DNA of 64,000 bases, taken from Tetranychus cinnabarinus (taxonomy: Eukaryota; Arthropoda; Arachnida; Trombidiformes; Tetranychidae). Positions within the stretch are counted from its first letter, which is position 1; the number at the start of each line of letters is the position of its first letter. Made by a program: the position numbers and the translations under genes. Under the pieces are notes generated by a model. That model had not been told where the DNA came from, made no database searches, and was given only the letters and a program-made list of their open reading frames with translations. The stretch is taken from assembly GCA_022266195.1 (NCBI GenBank), contig WHVY01000009.1, positions 2,062,883 to 2,126,882 on the forward strand, in the 5' to 3' direction. Shown piece after piece: positions 11,252 to 23,700 of this stretch.

Positions 11252-12470
11252 ATGGCAATGAATGAAGAAACCATTGGAATTGGTACCGTTTATGCAAATG
11301 TTGAACAGTATACAACATCGGCAAATCTGGTTGATACCAATCAACCGGCAGCGGTTCTTAATCATAACACACAATATTATACAAGTAAGTATATTACTGA
11401 TTGTAATCAAAAGTATTAATATCAATTATCTTTTATTTTTGCTTATCAAACTTTTTTCTCTCTTCGCTCAATCTTTATTTCTTTCTCGTTTCACTTTTTT
11501 TTCATATTTATCATTCACTTATTTTCTTTATTTATTTCTTATCGAATTTATTATTTCTATTTCATTTTTTTGTTCTTTTGTTATTAATCTTGTGTTCTAC
11601 TCATTCGCAGCTTTGCTTCCCTCGCCGTGTTATCGTACTCAACTAACATCTGAATATGAATATTGTGGTGAAGCCAGAGAATGTGTTAACTGTGGTGCGA
11701 TGTCAACGCCTTTATGGCGTCGAGATGGTACTGGCCATTATTTGTGTAACGCTTGTGGACTTTATTCAAAGATCAATGGGATGAATCGACCACCAATAAA
11801 ACCTCACAAGAAGATACCAAATAACCGACGAGCAGGTCTATCATGTTCAAATTGTGGAACAGCTCAAACAACCCTTTGGAGGCGTAATATTGAAGGTGCA
11901 CCAGTTTGTAATGCTTGTGGTCTGTATTTTAAATTACATGGAGTTAATCGTCCAATGACTATGAAGAAAGAAGGTATCCAAACACGAAAACGAAGACCTA
12001 AAAATCCAGCAGGATCAAGTTCCCAATTACAACAACAACAACAACAACAGCAACAACATCAGCACCAGCAACAACACCCGCAACAACAACAACAGCAGCT
12101 ACAAAACCCTAATCAACTTCAACACCAACACCAACAGCAGCCATCCTCGATGCCACAGACACAAAATCATCAACACCAAATTCAACCACAAACACCACAA
12201 TTACAGCAACAAGTACAAGAAGCGCAACAGCAACAACAACAGCAGCAAGGTCAACAAGAACCCCAACAACATCAATTACAGCAACAGCCACAATCACACC
12301 ATCAACAGCAATTACAATCACAACAGCAATCCCAACTCCAATCAAACCCACAATCGCAACTCCAACAAAACCAACAACCACAACAGCCCCATCTACATCA
12401 GCAACAACAGCAACCAATGATTGTTATGCATATGAGTGTAATTCAATCATTAACTTCTTTGGACGATTGA
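11252..12470 (+). CDS. GATA transcription factor, copy 2 (pannier / GATA4-5-6 type)
   Basis: Mirror image of copy 1: exon 1 11252-11384, intron ending CAG at 11610, exon 2 11611-12470, 330 residues. The N-terminal 44 residues (MAMNEETIGIG...) contain no known domain. The two GATA fingers and basic tail are identical to copy 1. The Gln-rich C-terminus has different run lengths whose indels cancel, so both proteins are the same size and end VIQSLTSLDD. The gene converges tail-to-tail on half pint, with stop codons about 270 bp apart. An AATAAA at about 12725 lies almost at the half pint stop codon, so the two 3' UTRs probably overlap. Encoding both fingers in one exon is unusual, since GATA fingers commonly lie in separate exons. 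Confidence 0.93.
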
Positions 12471-12639
12471 TGTTACATCTAGATACATTTGGGGTTACAA
12501 AGGTAGCATGGCATTATCATTGTTCATAAGGATAAATTGAAACATTAGAACTTTTTTGTAAGGTTGATGAAATATCGTTTAATTTGTCAATTAAAGTGTT
12601 TGTATAAGTGTGCGAGTGTATGTTAAGAAAAGATAGAAA

Positions 12640-12690
12640 GAAGAAGAAGAAGAAGAAGAGAGGAAGAAATAGAGAAATAGAAGATAGAGA
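12640..12690. repeat. GAA-rich microsatellite in the GATA copy 2 3' region
   Basis: A short (GAA)n / purine-rich run. Its mirror, (TTC)n, lies at about 9362-9397 in the left arm. Similar in length in both arms. Confidence 0.7.
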
Positions 12691-12743
12691 GTGACAAAAA
12701 AGTTCTGGTTGATGAATTAAGCTCAATAAATTAAAATTAAATA

Positions 12744-14730
12744 TTAACCAGAGAGATCTTTTTCATCATACAATGTTTGATCATAGATTTCAGCTTTTAC
12801 AATTCGTCCGCCAAAGAATCTACCATTTAATGAGTCTCTTGCTACGATAGCCTCTGTGATTATATAAAAAAATATAAAATACAAGAAACCAGTTAAATTG
12901 ATTGAAAATAAAATTATAATAATGATAATAATTATAATAAAATGATGCTATGAAATAATATTCTCAATTTCTTACCTTGACTATTACTGAACTCTACAAA
13001 TATTTTGACTATAACTTCAGCGTCATCATCTTCCGATTGTTTTTCTTCATAAATAATGACACGGTTAACAATTCCAAATTTACCACATTCGTCAGTTACT
13101 TCAGATTCAAGAGCATCATCAATATCTTCGACACCAACCATGTTACGTAAGACCACCACTCTTGACTGGAAAAAAAATTAGATAAATGTTTTATGAGAAA
13201 AGCTCAATTTCTTATAGCAGTTAATATTACTATTATTAAAATTATTACCTCGGTTTTACGCATTAATTTTTGCATCAGCATCTGCCTTGCGTTAGATCCC
13301 TTAATTACTATATTTTCTTGCTGTTGTAAGGTTTGTGGCTCTTCACCAGCGACTTGATCTTTTGCTTCAATTTCTTTCGAAGCAGCTATGGCCGATGCTT
13401 TTTCTTGAGCAGCAGCAAGACTGATGGCAATGCTCTTTGCTGTTACTTCGTTGGCTACAGGTTTTAAGCTAGAACTTGAAAGCGTTGAAACTGCTGTGGC
13501 AATAGGTTGAGCTGCTACGGTCGTTACTTGTGTAACCACAGGAATGGGAAGAGTTGTTATTAGACTGGGAGAAGGGTTTACAGTTACGCCAGTGATTATA
13601 CCCGGTGCATTTGCTGCAAGCACCGGCTGAACTTGTGTTGCAGAGATAGTCATCAGACTTGCAGATCCCCCAATAGTAAGTGGCGTTGGAATTGTTAAAC
13701 TGGATGGAGAGATAGTTGTTACACCTTCCACAAGAGAAGCATTTCCGGACGATGAGTTATTTGATGTGGTAATGCCAGTGGCTTCCATAGCTTGTATTTT
13801 AGCTGTTGCTGCGGCTGCAGCCACTGCTGCCGCTGTTGGCATCGTGCTAGGTGCTGTTGGTCCATCTAAACAATTCGGTGGGGTGATTGCTCTACCAACT
13901 CTCAAGTACTGTCCTGCAAATACAAAGAAAATTCAGAATATTATAAAATTACAATAAAGAGACTCACCTCCTAAATCAAAAAGATTCATTGAAGTTATCG
14001 CATCGGTGGCAGCTTGATCTGTCTCATATTCAATAAAACCATAGCCTTTGTGTTTTCCCGGATATTGTGATGTAGCTAATTTACATGATTTAATTTTACC
14101 AAATGCTTCAAAAACTGATTGAATATCTTGTTCAGTTAAATCTGCATGAATAGATGCAACATATACGCGATTAAACTTTTTAGCTTCAGTCGTAATTTGC
14201 TCAATAATTGGCGCTGCTTGAGGCATATTACTCGGTCTACCAACTTTGATGTTACGACCTCCAATCATTACTCCGTTCATTTGGTCTAGAGCTAACTGGG
14301 CTGCTTCTGGCAACTCATATTCAACAAAGGCAAATCCTTTATGTTTTTGAGTTAATGGATCCCACGACATGTTAATAGACTTGATAGGACCAAAAGGTAG
14401 AAAAGCTTGTCGAACTGTATCTTCTTTTAACTCGAAGCTAATGCTTCCAACATAAACACGACACATAAGTACAAGAGCTTGGTGTCGTTGTAGTGATTTT
14501 TGCTGTTGCTGTTGGTGGGCTATGGTTTGCTTAACAAGAACACTTTTAATACTTTGTTCCATGGCATATTTTTTGGCCTTTGTGATAGATTCGTATTGTT
14601 CCAGCGTTAACTTAACCAGTCCAGCCTGAATCGCGGACGCACGCAATGCTCCAGGACCACAGATAAGAGTACCGGTCTGCTGGAGCGCTGACATGTCAGG
14701 GGAAGAGTCATCTGCTTCTAATGTCAACAT
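12744..14730 (-). CDS. hfp: Half pint / PUF60, poly-U binding splicing factor
   Basis: Four coding exons: 14730-13968, 13913-13249, 13165-12976 and 12853-12744, with consistent phases, giving 575 residues. PUF60 (Drosophila half pint/pUf68) binds pyrimidine-rich RNA near 3' splice sites and works with U2AF and U1/U2 snRNPs. Visible features are the conserved helix KAKKYAMEQSIKSVLVKQT (about 51-69), RRM1 (about 91-166; RVYVGSI and KGFAFVEY), RRM2 (about 188-264; RVYVASI and KGYGFIEY), an Ala/Thr/Val-rich linker, and a C-terminal U2AF-homology motif domain (477-575) with the Arg-x-Phe motif as RFF. A GTAAAC donor at 14816 suggests a 5' UTR exon ending at 14817. The start is uncertain: ATG 14730 is used here, with an upstream in-frame ATG at 14760 and a downstream one at 14694 as alternatives. 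Confidence 0.94.
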
Positions 14731-14817
14731 TGTGACGAGGATAAAAATCACAGAGATCAAATCAAGTTTTAAAATAATTTAATTGAGCGAAACAGTAATA
14801 GAGATGCTCTGTTTACC

Positions 14818-16995
14818 TATCAAAATGGTTAGTCTAACCAGTAACCGTGGTTCTTCCCCCAGTTACAAATAACCGGTTGCTTGTTGGTTACAGCGCCAAC
14901 ATTTGAAAAGACAAAATAAACACATGCTTTTATTTTTTTAATCAATAAAATGCTCTTTACTTTTATCTTTTTCATTTGATTTCCAGAACAAAGATAATAA
15001 AATAATTTTTAGAACCTTTTCTCAGCAAAATTTCTGTTCCATTATTTCAAAGAGTCAACAAGTTTTTTTAAAAAAATATTACAATGTTAACTGAATATCA
15101 ATAGATGGAGCAAAAATCCCTGTAAACAACTCACACTTTGACAAATAAATCTTGAAATAAATGATAAAATGATATTATATATTCATGATTCAATCGCAAT
15201 TGCCTTTTCTCTTTCTTGAGTTCTCAAGATATATATTTATCAAGATTTTCACATATTAACGATATTATTATCCACTTGCATTGAAAACAACACAATTGAA
15301 CTGGTCAAGTATGCTAAAGCAATGACAAATATTAAACCTTGATAAAGAATCAAAAAGTTTACGTTTCAAGACGTTTGCCATAATTTAATAAAACCAATGA
15401 TTTAAAACAATTTAGCCTTAATCGGTCAACTTACCAGAAAATTAGCTTCAATTTTCATATTAAATCATTAGATATTGAGGATAATAATACTTGTAATAAA
15501 TGACAACATTTCTTGTATCATGGACTTGATTTTATTTTATTAAAAATTTGGATCTAAAATTGTAAGATCACAGATTAAGCATTGACTGATGATAATAGGT
15601 TTAAATTGATAATATTTGGCTTTATAATAATAACAATAATCATAATAATAGATAATAGATATTAATAGATTCCAATCAATCTCATCCATTACATGGACTT
15701 TTACTTCTTTAACATTTATTTTCAATTTAACAAAATTGAGACAAATCTGGTTTCTTTATTATCAGACAGGTTTAAACGATAATTTTCATGGGCAGAAACA
15801 CTTGAGCATTTAACCAGAATCAAAGTGGCCTTATTTGAAGTACAATTTGGATGGTTAAAGATGACCATTGGAACCATTTAACCAGATTTCAAGTGACGAT
15901 CCAAAAAAATGTAAACCAGTGAAAACCAAATGCTAAAATTGACACCAATCTATGCGAAATAAAACAAAAATATTGAATGAGATTCACTGAATTCTGTTAA
16001 TTTGATATATTAAATGATTCAAGTTTAATCCAAACCAATAGTATCATTAACGTGATAATGATACACGGTGAGGCTTTATTTGGTTCACTATTTTGTCATC
16101 ACTTTCAATGATAATATTAAGGTTAATACAATGCATTGAACCATTGCATTAAATTGAGTGAAAATTGATACAAAATTGTACTTTTACTTCCTTCCCTTTA
16201 TCTTGTTATTGAATATTAAAGTTATTATATTCCTGTGTATAAAGCAATAACGTTTCAATAATAATAATGATAATAATATGTTTTTTCAGTACAACTTTAT
16301 TTTCATTCAAGTTGACAAGTGAAACGCAAATAAGATCACGTAAAAATAAGATGTCAACTGGAATCATTTTGTTTCAAGTTTCATTTGAAAATGATTACAA
16401 GTTGATGAAGCTGCCTATTATTAACCATTTAAATATAGTTGGAAACAATGAAATTAACTTAAAATAAAGTTAAATGTCCATTCCGAGTAGATTGACAATT
16501 TACTAAATGACTTGAAAGAGTAAAATATAAGCAGAAACAAATGGAAGGCCTAAGCAAATCAATGATATCATTAATGTTCACATTTAAAATTTACATTCAA
16601 ATTTACATTCACTAACAACTGGAAAGGAATGATTAATATAATGATTAAATGGAAAAGACAAAGAAATTTGAAAATGTTGCAAACAAAATTCTGGAAAACA
16701 TGAAATATTTAAATGCTTTTTTCCATCCTCAACTTACCTTTATACAAATTGTTCATTATTCAGATGAGATAGAGGTTCAGGTTGTTTTTGTAAATGATTT
16801 TTTTTGTTACAATAATGATATTTATTTACATGGAAAAGTTGAGTTTTTCAAAGTTATGGAGCATTTCAGAAGCAAATCTGAGCATTTTCAAGTTTTTAGA
16901 GTTTTTTGAGTTTTACTGAAAATCTCTGAGTTTGAGTTTTTCAAGTGTTTTTACTGTTGGGTTGAAGTGAAGTTAAAGTGTTACAATGGCTGGTG
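14818..16995. other. Upstream of half pint; no gene seen
   Basis: AT-rich intergenic DNA. The proximal part (about 14818-14900) has higher GC and probably contains the half pint 5' UTR and promoter. Short open frames at 15540-15725, 16267-16467 and 16649-16909 are AT-rich and unsupported. Confidence 0.4.
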
Positions 16996-17681
16996 TTAAA
17001 CTCCGTTGACGCTTCTCACATAAGGTGGAGGTGGAAGGCTTTTGTATTTTTCTGGATACGGATAGTTTGTTGAATCATCATGGCGACAATGGTGAAGAAT
17101 ACGAGAGAAACATTGGCAACAGAGGATAATGAAGAATAGACACATGATACCCATTAATATCAACAGGGAAAGTTCCAGTTCTTCATCGGTATAATTTCCA
17201 CCACAATCGGCACAAACTGAAACGAAAAAGTTGATTAATATTTTACAAATGAAAACTGTTTTTCCAATTTTTCATCATGTCCATCATGCAACTTGATACT
17301 GTATGTTGATGTACATCGGCTTAAAAGCACTTCAGAAGCTGTGATTCAACAATATTGGAAGTGCTTTTGAGTCGATAGTCGATCTGATCGATGAAATATA
17401 TTTTTTTACCTTGCCAATGAATCTTAATGACTATCAAAACTTGTAAACTTGTAATTAGCAACTGATGTGATGCTGATGAGACTGTTAATTACAAAATAAG
17501 ATTCTGTAGATACAGTGAACAGTTATTGATTGGTTAACTGATATTCAATTAGGACACATTAATGAGTTTATTTGTGTGATTAATTTTAGATTTAGATTAA
17601 CATACTTGCAAATAAATCATCTGGAAGGTTTAGTTTACTGTAAATGTCTTTTCCTTGAAAGACCCAATCTTTGTGGCTCAT
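16996..17681 (-). CDS. Small single-pass membrane protein with PPxY tail (unknown family)
   Basis: Two exons: 17681-17606 (ATG at 17681, donor GTATGT) and 17216-16996 (acceptor TTTCAG, stop TAA). The phases join, giving 98 residues. The order is a short hydrophilic N-terminus, a CADCG motif with an N-glycosylation sequon NYT at 33-35, one hydrophobic segment at about 41-58, a juxtamembrane Cys cluster (CCQC, 58-61), and a Tyr/Pro-rich tail containing LPPPPYV (86-92). PPxY motifs bind WW domains, for example of Nedd4-type ubiquitin ligases, so the tail is probably cytoplasmic. There is no signal peptide in this model. An AG acceptor at 17701-17702 would allow extension to an upstream exon supplying one. 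The family is not recognised; Cys-rich ectodomain, one membrane segment and PPxY tail recall Shisa/CYYR-type adaptors but the homology is not demonstrable here. Confidence 0.6.
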
Positions 17682-17700
17682 TTCAGGCTTTTGTTTCAGA

Positions 17701-20700
17701 CTAATAAATCCAATCAATTTATTTTTCATTATTTTAATTGTTATTTGATAAGATTTGTAATTTATTAAAGATAATCTTGATTGAAGGATTGATCAAAATG
17801 GTTAACGATCAAAAGCCTAACCCAAAAAGACATTTCAGGTTATTTGGGATTAGGTTTCATCTGGTAACACAAAAAGGTGTTTGGCTGATGATCAATTGAA
17901 TGATGGGATTACATTTACATTTACAATGGTCACAAAGCTGAGTTTTTTGCTTAAAAAGTAGCTTTTGATTATCAAAATGTTCAAGATGTGCTCATGAATG
18001 TTGATTATTTCTGAACAAAGCAGATTATTCTTGTCTCTATTCAATTTACACCTTCAGTAAAACATTAAAGGTTCAATCATAATAAGTTAATGTCAAGTAC
18101 TTTTTTTTAACGAAGCTACACAAAAATTGAGAAAGATTAATTATCTCTTCATCAGTTGAGTTTTAATCAAACAGATTGATAACATTGATTAATGTACAAT
18201 ATCTTCCTGTATTAAGAGTGAAAAATATCCATATTAATGAGTGCAACATCTATTAATAGCATATTTGAAGGGAAAAAATTGTAATTGAAAATTGTGATTC
18301 AAGCTTTTCTCCTCTCATTATAAACTGGTAAACTTCATCCTCAACCTGTGATAATAAAAGTCATTTTCAACTCCATTTTCATCAACAAAAGGTGAACATG
18401 GAACCCTTTACCCAGCAAAAGGCATCAACGGACTGACCAATTGTCAGGCGATTTTGACCAAATCCAATTTATCTTTTCACTTTAACTGAAGCTTCCATTT
18501 ATCATCATTAAACTCCAAAAGCAATTCTTTAATCAATTATGAATGAGAGATTTTATCATTCCCTGTAACCTTCCCTGTAATGGTTAACATGTTATTGTTT
18601 TCAATATAAATAAGTAAAATGTAAACATTTGAAATCCATTTGATTACAAGTAGAAGAAGGAATTTTACAAAATTTCAATTTCCAAGCTTTGCCTTTGAAA
18701 ATTTTACCCAAAAATTTGAACCAGAAAACTGGTTTTTAAAAGTGAAAATAAGTTTACCAGGAAAAATTTGCTTCCATCAATTTAGGCTAATGTTTGCATC
18801 CGAATTGATTATTCAACTGATGGTCATGAGAAAGGTGAAACATTTCATTTTGGTGAAATCGTTTCATCTTAATGATCAAACTGATAGTTACATGCAGTTT
18901 ACCTGGACAACATGATATTACATTATTAAAGGGAAACAAGAGTAATAATAATAACGAAGACTAATGAATATCTGTTTCTCTCTCTCTTGTAATCATTAAA
19001 GTTACCTTTGGATTAACCTTTTGCATCGCTAATTTTCAATGCTTCATTTATCCCGATAACTGTGAATGCTGAGGATAATCTTGGAATAAGAAGCATTGAG
19101 AAAATCAGAAACAGAAAGTAAATGATACAATCAGCCTTTTCTTCAAGTGATTTACGGTCATTTCTGTCTCAATAAATAATGTAATATTTGGCTCATCTTT
19201 TCTTTTCACCTTTCTGTTACCAATTTCAGACAAAATTTTGCTTTTTTCATATTGATAGATGAATGACCTGACATGAAGCCTCAGGTTATTTCAACAGCAT
19301 TTCGAGTTGTTCATTTTGACATTTACCTTTACCTCTCTCTCTCTCTTTCTGATATTGTTATCAGAGAAGAAAAAGTAAAGGAAAAAGACATTTAAACCAG
19401 AATGTTGTTTCTTTTTCAGGTTCAACATTTTTCCTGGGTAATCAAGGTGAAAACCCTTTTAAATGTGACTTTACTGTTGGACAGGTAAATGATGGCCTCA
19501 ACAGAACAGCCAATTGAACGATAAAAACTTTTATCAGCTTTAATTTGATCTCTTTCAATTTTTAGGTTTTATCATTAGGTTAAGGTTTACAGCTCAAGGT
19601 TTGTCTTCAAGTTAACCCAAAATGGTTAAATCCTTTGCACCAAAAGAAAAAGGTTTTTACTGGTTTTACGAGTCACTTTCATTGCCTTTTAATGTCTAAA
19701 TTGTTTTCATTCTAATGTAATTTTAATATAATTTTTTCATTTAATGTCTAAATTTTATCCTCAAAAAGAGCAAATAAAATGATTGGAAACGTCTTTTTGC
19801 TATAATCTTATTCATTACACTCGTAAATAGATGAAACGAGCTTCAGTTGATTCTTGAATCTTGTTGTTATTACAGCTTTTGTGATAAAAAATGAATATTG
19901 TCATGGAAAGGAAAATATAATTGTAATCTTGATAATGATTCTGTGAACATCTTTTGAATCTATTTTGTTAACAAAATGAATTTTTACATTCACTTTTATT
20001 CATCTTATAAACTAGACGCAAAGCTTTAAATCATTCAATTTTTCCAATAGATTTGAGACATTTTCATGCTTCAATCAATACTTGAACTTTTGAAAATAAC
20101 AGATAACATTGAAAAGTCTCAACCAGATATTTCATCATGAAACGGTTAAAATTGTGAAATTGTAGATTCAATCGCAAGATTACATGAAAAGATTTGAAAT
20201 TGAACAGATTAAATGTAAAATTAATCAAGCAAATAATTCCAGAATCAATTCAGATTGAGTAAACATTTGCAACTGAAAAGCAGATTAAAATGACGGATCA
20301 AAAAACCCAATCATATTCAACAAGCCCTGAAAAGATGAAAAAAACTGAAATCTGAATCCAAAAGCAACTCAATTTCAATTACTAATTACAAATGAAAATA
20401 TGAAAAGCTGAAAAGGGAAACACAAAAAAGCGATTGAACAAAAAGCTCATTCAAATGTAACTCAATAACACGAGATGATTTAAATTGCATTAAAAGCGAT
20501 TGTCAAACATGATGTTCATTGAATCCCAAAAGCCTTTTCATTAACATTTACTTGATTAAACCTCAACCAATTGTATCCAAATGAAAGCATTTTAAACATT
20601 TGACAATATCAATGTCAAAGAAACAAAACAAACCAGAAAATCTGAGCAAATGTTTACAAGCAAAAAATGTCAATAAAAACGAGAAGACAAAACAAGTTGA

Positions 20701-23700
20701 TTTAGCCTTTTACATAATGAAATCAATGTAATACAAAAACGCAACCAAAAATCAAATGTATCATCAATTTTGAATTACTTTAAAGGGATGAAAAGAAACT
20801 GTCTTTTCTCGTTTAAACCCACATTAAATGGTCTTTATCCAAAGTCCTTTTTTTGTGCATTGACTTTGATCTTGTCAATTTTAATGAACAACCATTAACA
20901 TGGGAAATGGTGAAAAGGTGAATAATAATGATTAGTTGATGAAAAGCTTTCACTGACTTCTTTGGTTTCTCCTTTTTTTTCTTCTCTCTGACCAATTCTA
21001 TTGAGATTTACCTTGAATCACTGCAAGGTGAAATTCAATCGGAATAGCAATTTGTGTTCTCACTGCTAATTTATACACAAAAAGAGAGGAAAAAAAAGGT
21101 CACAGACTGAGTAGACTTTGATTCAGTTGACTCACATTTCCACTTGTTCAGCCTTCCCATGGCATTCCCTTTAGCACTCGCATTTTCCCTCCCAGTCCAT
21201 GTTCTAGATAATTCTTCATCTTATATCTAATAGCTTCCTGTAATTTTTTTCACTCTCACCCAGTTTCCTCCTCATCCATCGATGGATCTCATTTCCCTTT
21301 ATCCTTCATCTTAACCATCATCATTCTCACTTTGCTCAACGTCAATCCTTGCCAATCCAATTCAGAGCATTTTGTTCACTTGAAACGAAGAGAGAAAAAG
21401 TTTTCAATGAGCATTCCAGATGAATCACAAAATATATACACTTTCAAGGTGGAACAAAGTAGCAAACTAAAATAGAAGATGAACAAGAAAAGAAAAAGTA
21501 AATTCTCTTGAGATGATTCTTGCCCTTTTCTTTCAAAACTTATCGTTAATAGTTTTTTCTTGCTTCATCTATGACAGACTCGATTCCGATTGGGAAAGAG
21601 TTAAACTTTAAGTGACCTTTTTAAAGGTAAATCTCACCTTTTCCCTCTTTTTCCAAGTGTAGTTCATGGTGGCAATGCAATAATGTTGTATCAATGAGTT
21701 TCTCATCTTTTTCATTTCTTTTCTTTTCCCTGTCTTCATCAATTCCTTCAAAAGTAAACCTGTTTTGTCGAGATTATCAGAGGTTCAATTCGTTTTCATT
21801 GACATTCGATTTTCACCCCTTTTCGAGTTTAATTTTTGTGTTTCTTCTCTTCCTTGTTCACAAATAACTTTGATCATTTCATTCGCTGGTGACTTTTTTC
21901 ACAAAATTCAACAATGTGAACAATGGACGTGATAATGAAGACAAGTTGTGAAAAGCTGAATAAAGTTCACGTGTTGTTCATGACATGTTGAATAGCGAGT
22001 AAACTGGTTCAGGTAAGATTCAGTAACATCCGCTTTACCTTAGGCATTGACATTACCATAGAAATTTTTATCAATAAACTTGTCACTTTCATTCAATATC
22101 TTCAGTCACCAGCAGTTTTGAAAAAAAAGTTGGAGTAAAATTAACCATCAAAGCTGGATAAATTTCAGCTGAAGTTGTACTTTTTTCACCAATACAAAAA
22201 CTGTGCATTCAAAGGATACTAAAAAAACTTTTGATCGAAGCAAAAAATTGTGTCAACAAAAGCTTTTTAACTGATATTCCAATATTGAATAGAATAAAAA
22301 TTTACGAAAGAAAATTGAAAAAAAAGACTTTTCGAGTTACGATGTAAAATTGGTCAAGATTGGATTGACACAGAAAATTCAGTTATAAACCATTGTGATT
22401 GAGTAAAGAATATCAAAGATGAAATTAATTTCTGAAGGCAGATAAAGATGTTGAGAAACAGGTGAACCAGTGGTCAAATCGAGCCATAAATAATAAGCAA
22501 AACGTTTCGTTTAATGTAATTGCAAAGACGTGATGTTAACAGAGCCAAGTAAAGCCATTAAAAAGCAAGCAATTTGCAGCTCTGGCAATTGCTATCAAAA
22601 CGAAGCAAATTAAATCTCATCTTTGCACTAATAACGATGTTTATCATATTAATTACAGGCTCAACCTGACGGTTCAAAAGATTTGTTCAGAAAATGTTTC
22701 TTCTTCCATTTACAGTTCAGTTTCAAACATTCATTAGTCCAGTTGGAACGTAGATTAGCAAATGTACTTTCACGTTAATTGATAACAAAAAGGTTCAAGA
22801 AGTAACGAGAAAAAAACTGGACTCGAGCTTAGTGAGATTATTGCATGTGAAACAAAAAATGGACACAAAAAAATATTCACTTGGAGTGAAAAAAAGGAAA
22901 GTTATGAAGAGAGGCAAAAGAAGACTCAAAACAACATTATTGATAAACTTGGATATATTTTCACTGTTTTTTTTCTTCTTCTTCAGTTCCACAGCTTTTG
23001 GTCTTCATGATAATCATGATGATCTGAAAGTTGGCAAGTGTTAACTTCATGAAGATTGAAGACTGCAATTGTTATAATCTGCTTCCCTTAGGATTTTCAC
23101 ATTTTCTTAGCTCCAATTGTCTTCAGGAAGCTTTACTCTTGATTAACATTATTATCATGATTATTTTCATGTTCCTTGATGAATAACTATTAATATTTAG
23201 CTACTCGTGAGATGATCATTTATTCTGATTGATAACAAGATAACCATTTAACAGAAAGAAATACTTAATCAACTCGTTAACTGGAAACAGCAAAACAACA
23301 CACGAACAAGGAAGGAGGAAAAGGACGAGAAAAGTGGAAACAAACAAATCAATAATAATCAGCTAATCAACAGCAAATTTCACCATTTGCCAAATAACCT
23401 GCAATTTGATTAACTTTTTATAATCACATATTCAAGCTCAAGCTGAAACAATTATCGTTTAACCAGTTTTTATTAATTGTTTCCATTCCCTTGCAACACT
23501 CGACATATAATTAAAGCAACATTAACCTTATCTGTTCAAAGGGTCCTCTCATTATAAGCACTTACAGCGATCTATTTTGCTCTTTTCCTCATCTTATTAC
23601 ATTATCATCATTATTTCACTTATTTTTTGTCCTTTTTTTTCTAATGATATTAAACTCGCTTTTACCAAATGCAAATGCCTTTTGTTCAATTTCATCAGTT

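Larger units (their letters stand above)
11063..13214. repeat. Right arm of the ~2.15-kb inverted duplication
   Basis: Reverse-complement partner of 8818-10972. It contains the second GATA gene (plus) and runs into the last two exons of the intact half pint gene, ending in the intron just beyond the penultimate exon. Because the parent gene continues uninterrupted past 13214, this arm is the ancestral location. Confidence 0.93.

Noticed and set aside
8818..13214. The GATA palindrome as a pure assembly artefact
   Set aside because: The arms differ by indels, substitutions and repeat lengths, and the left arm contains a decayed half pint fragment, which a simple mis-join would not produce. Long reads would still be decisive.
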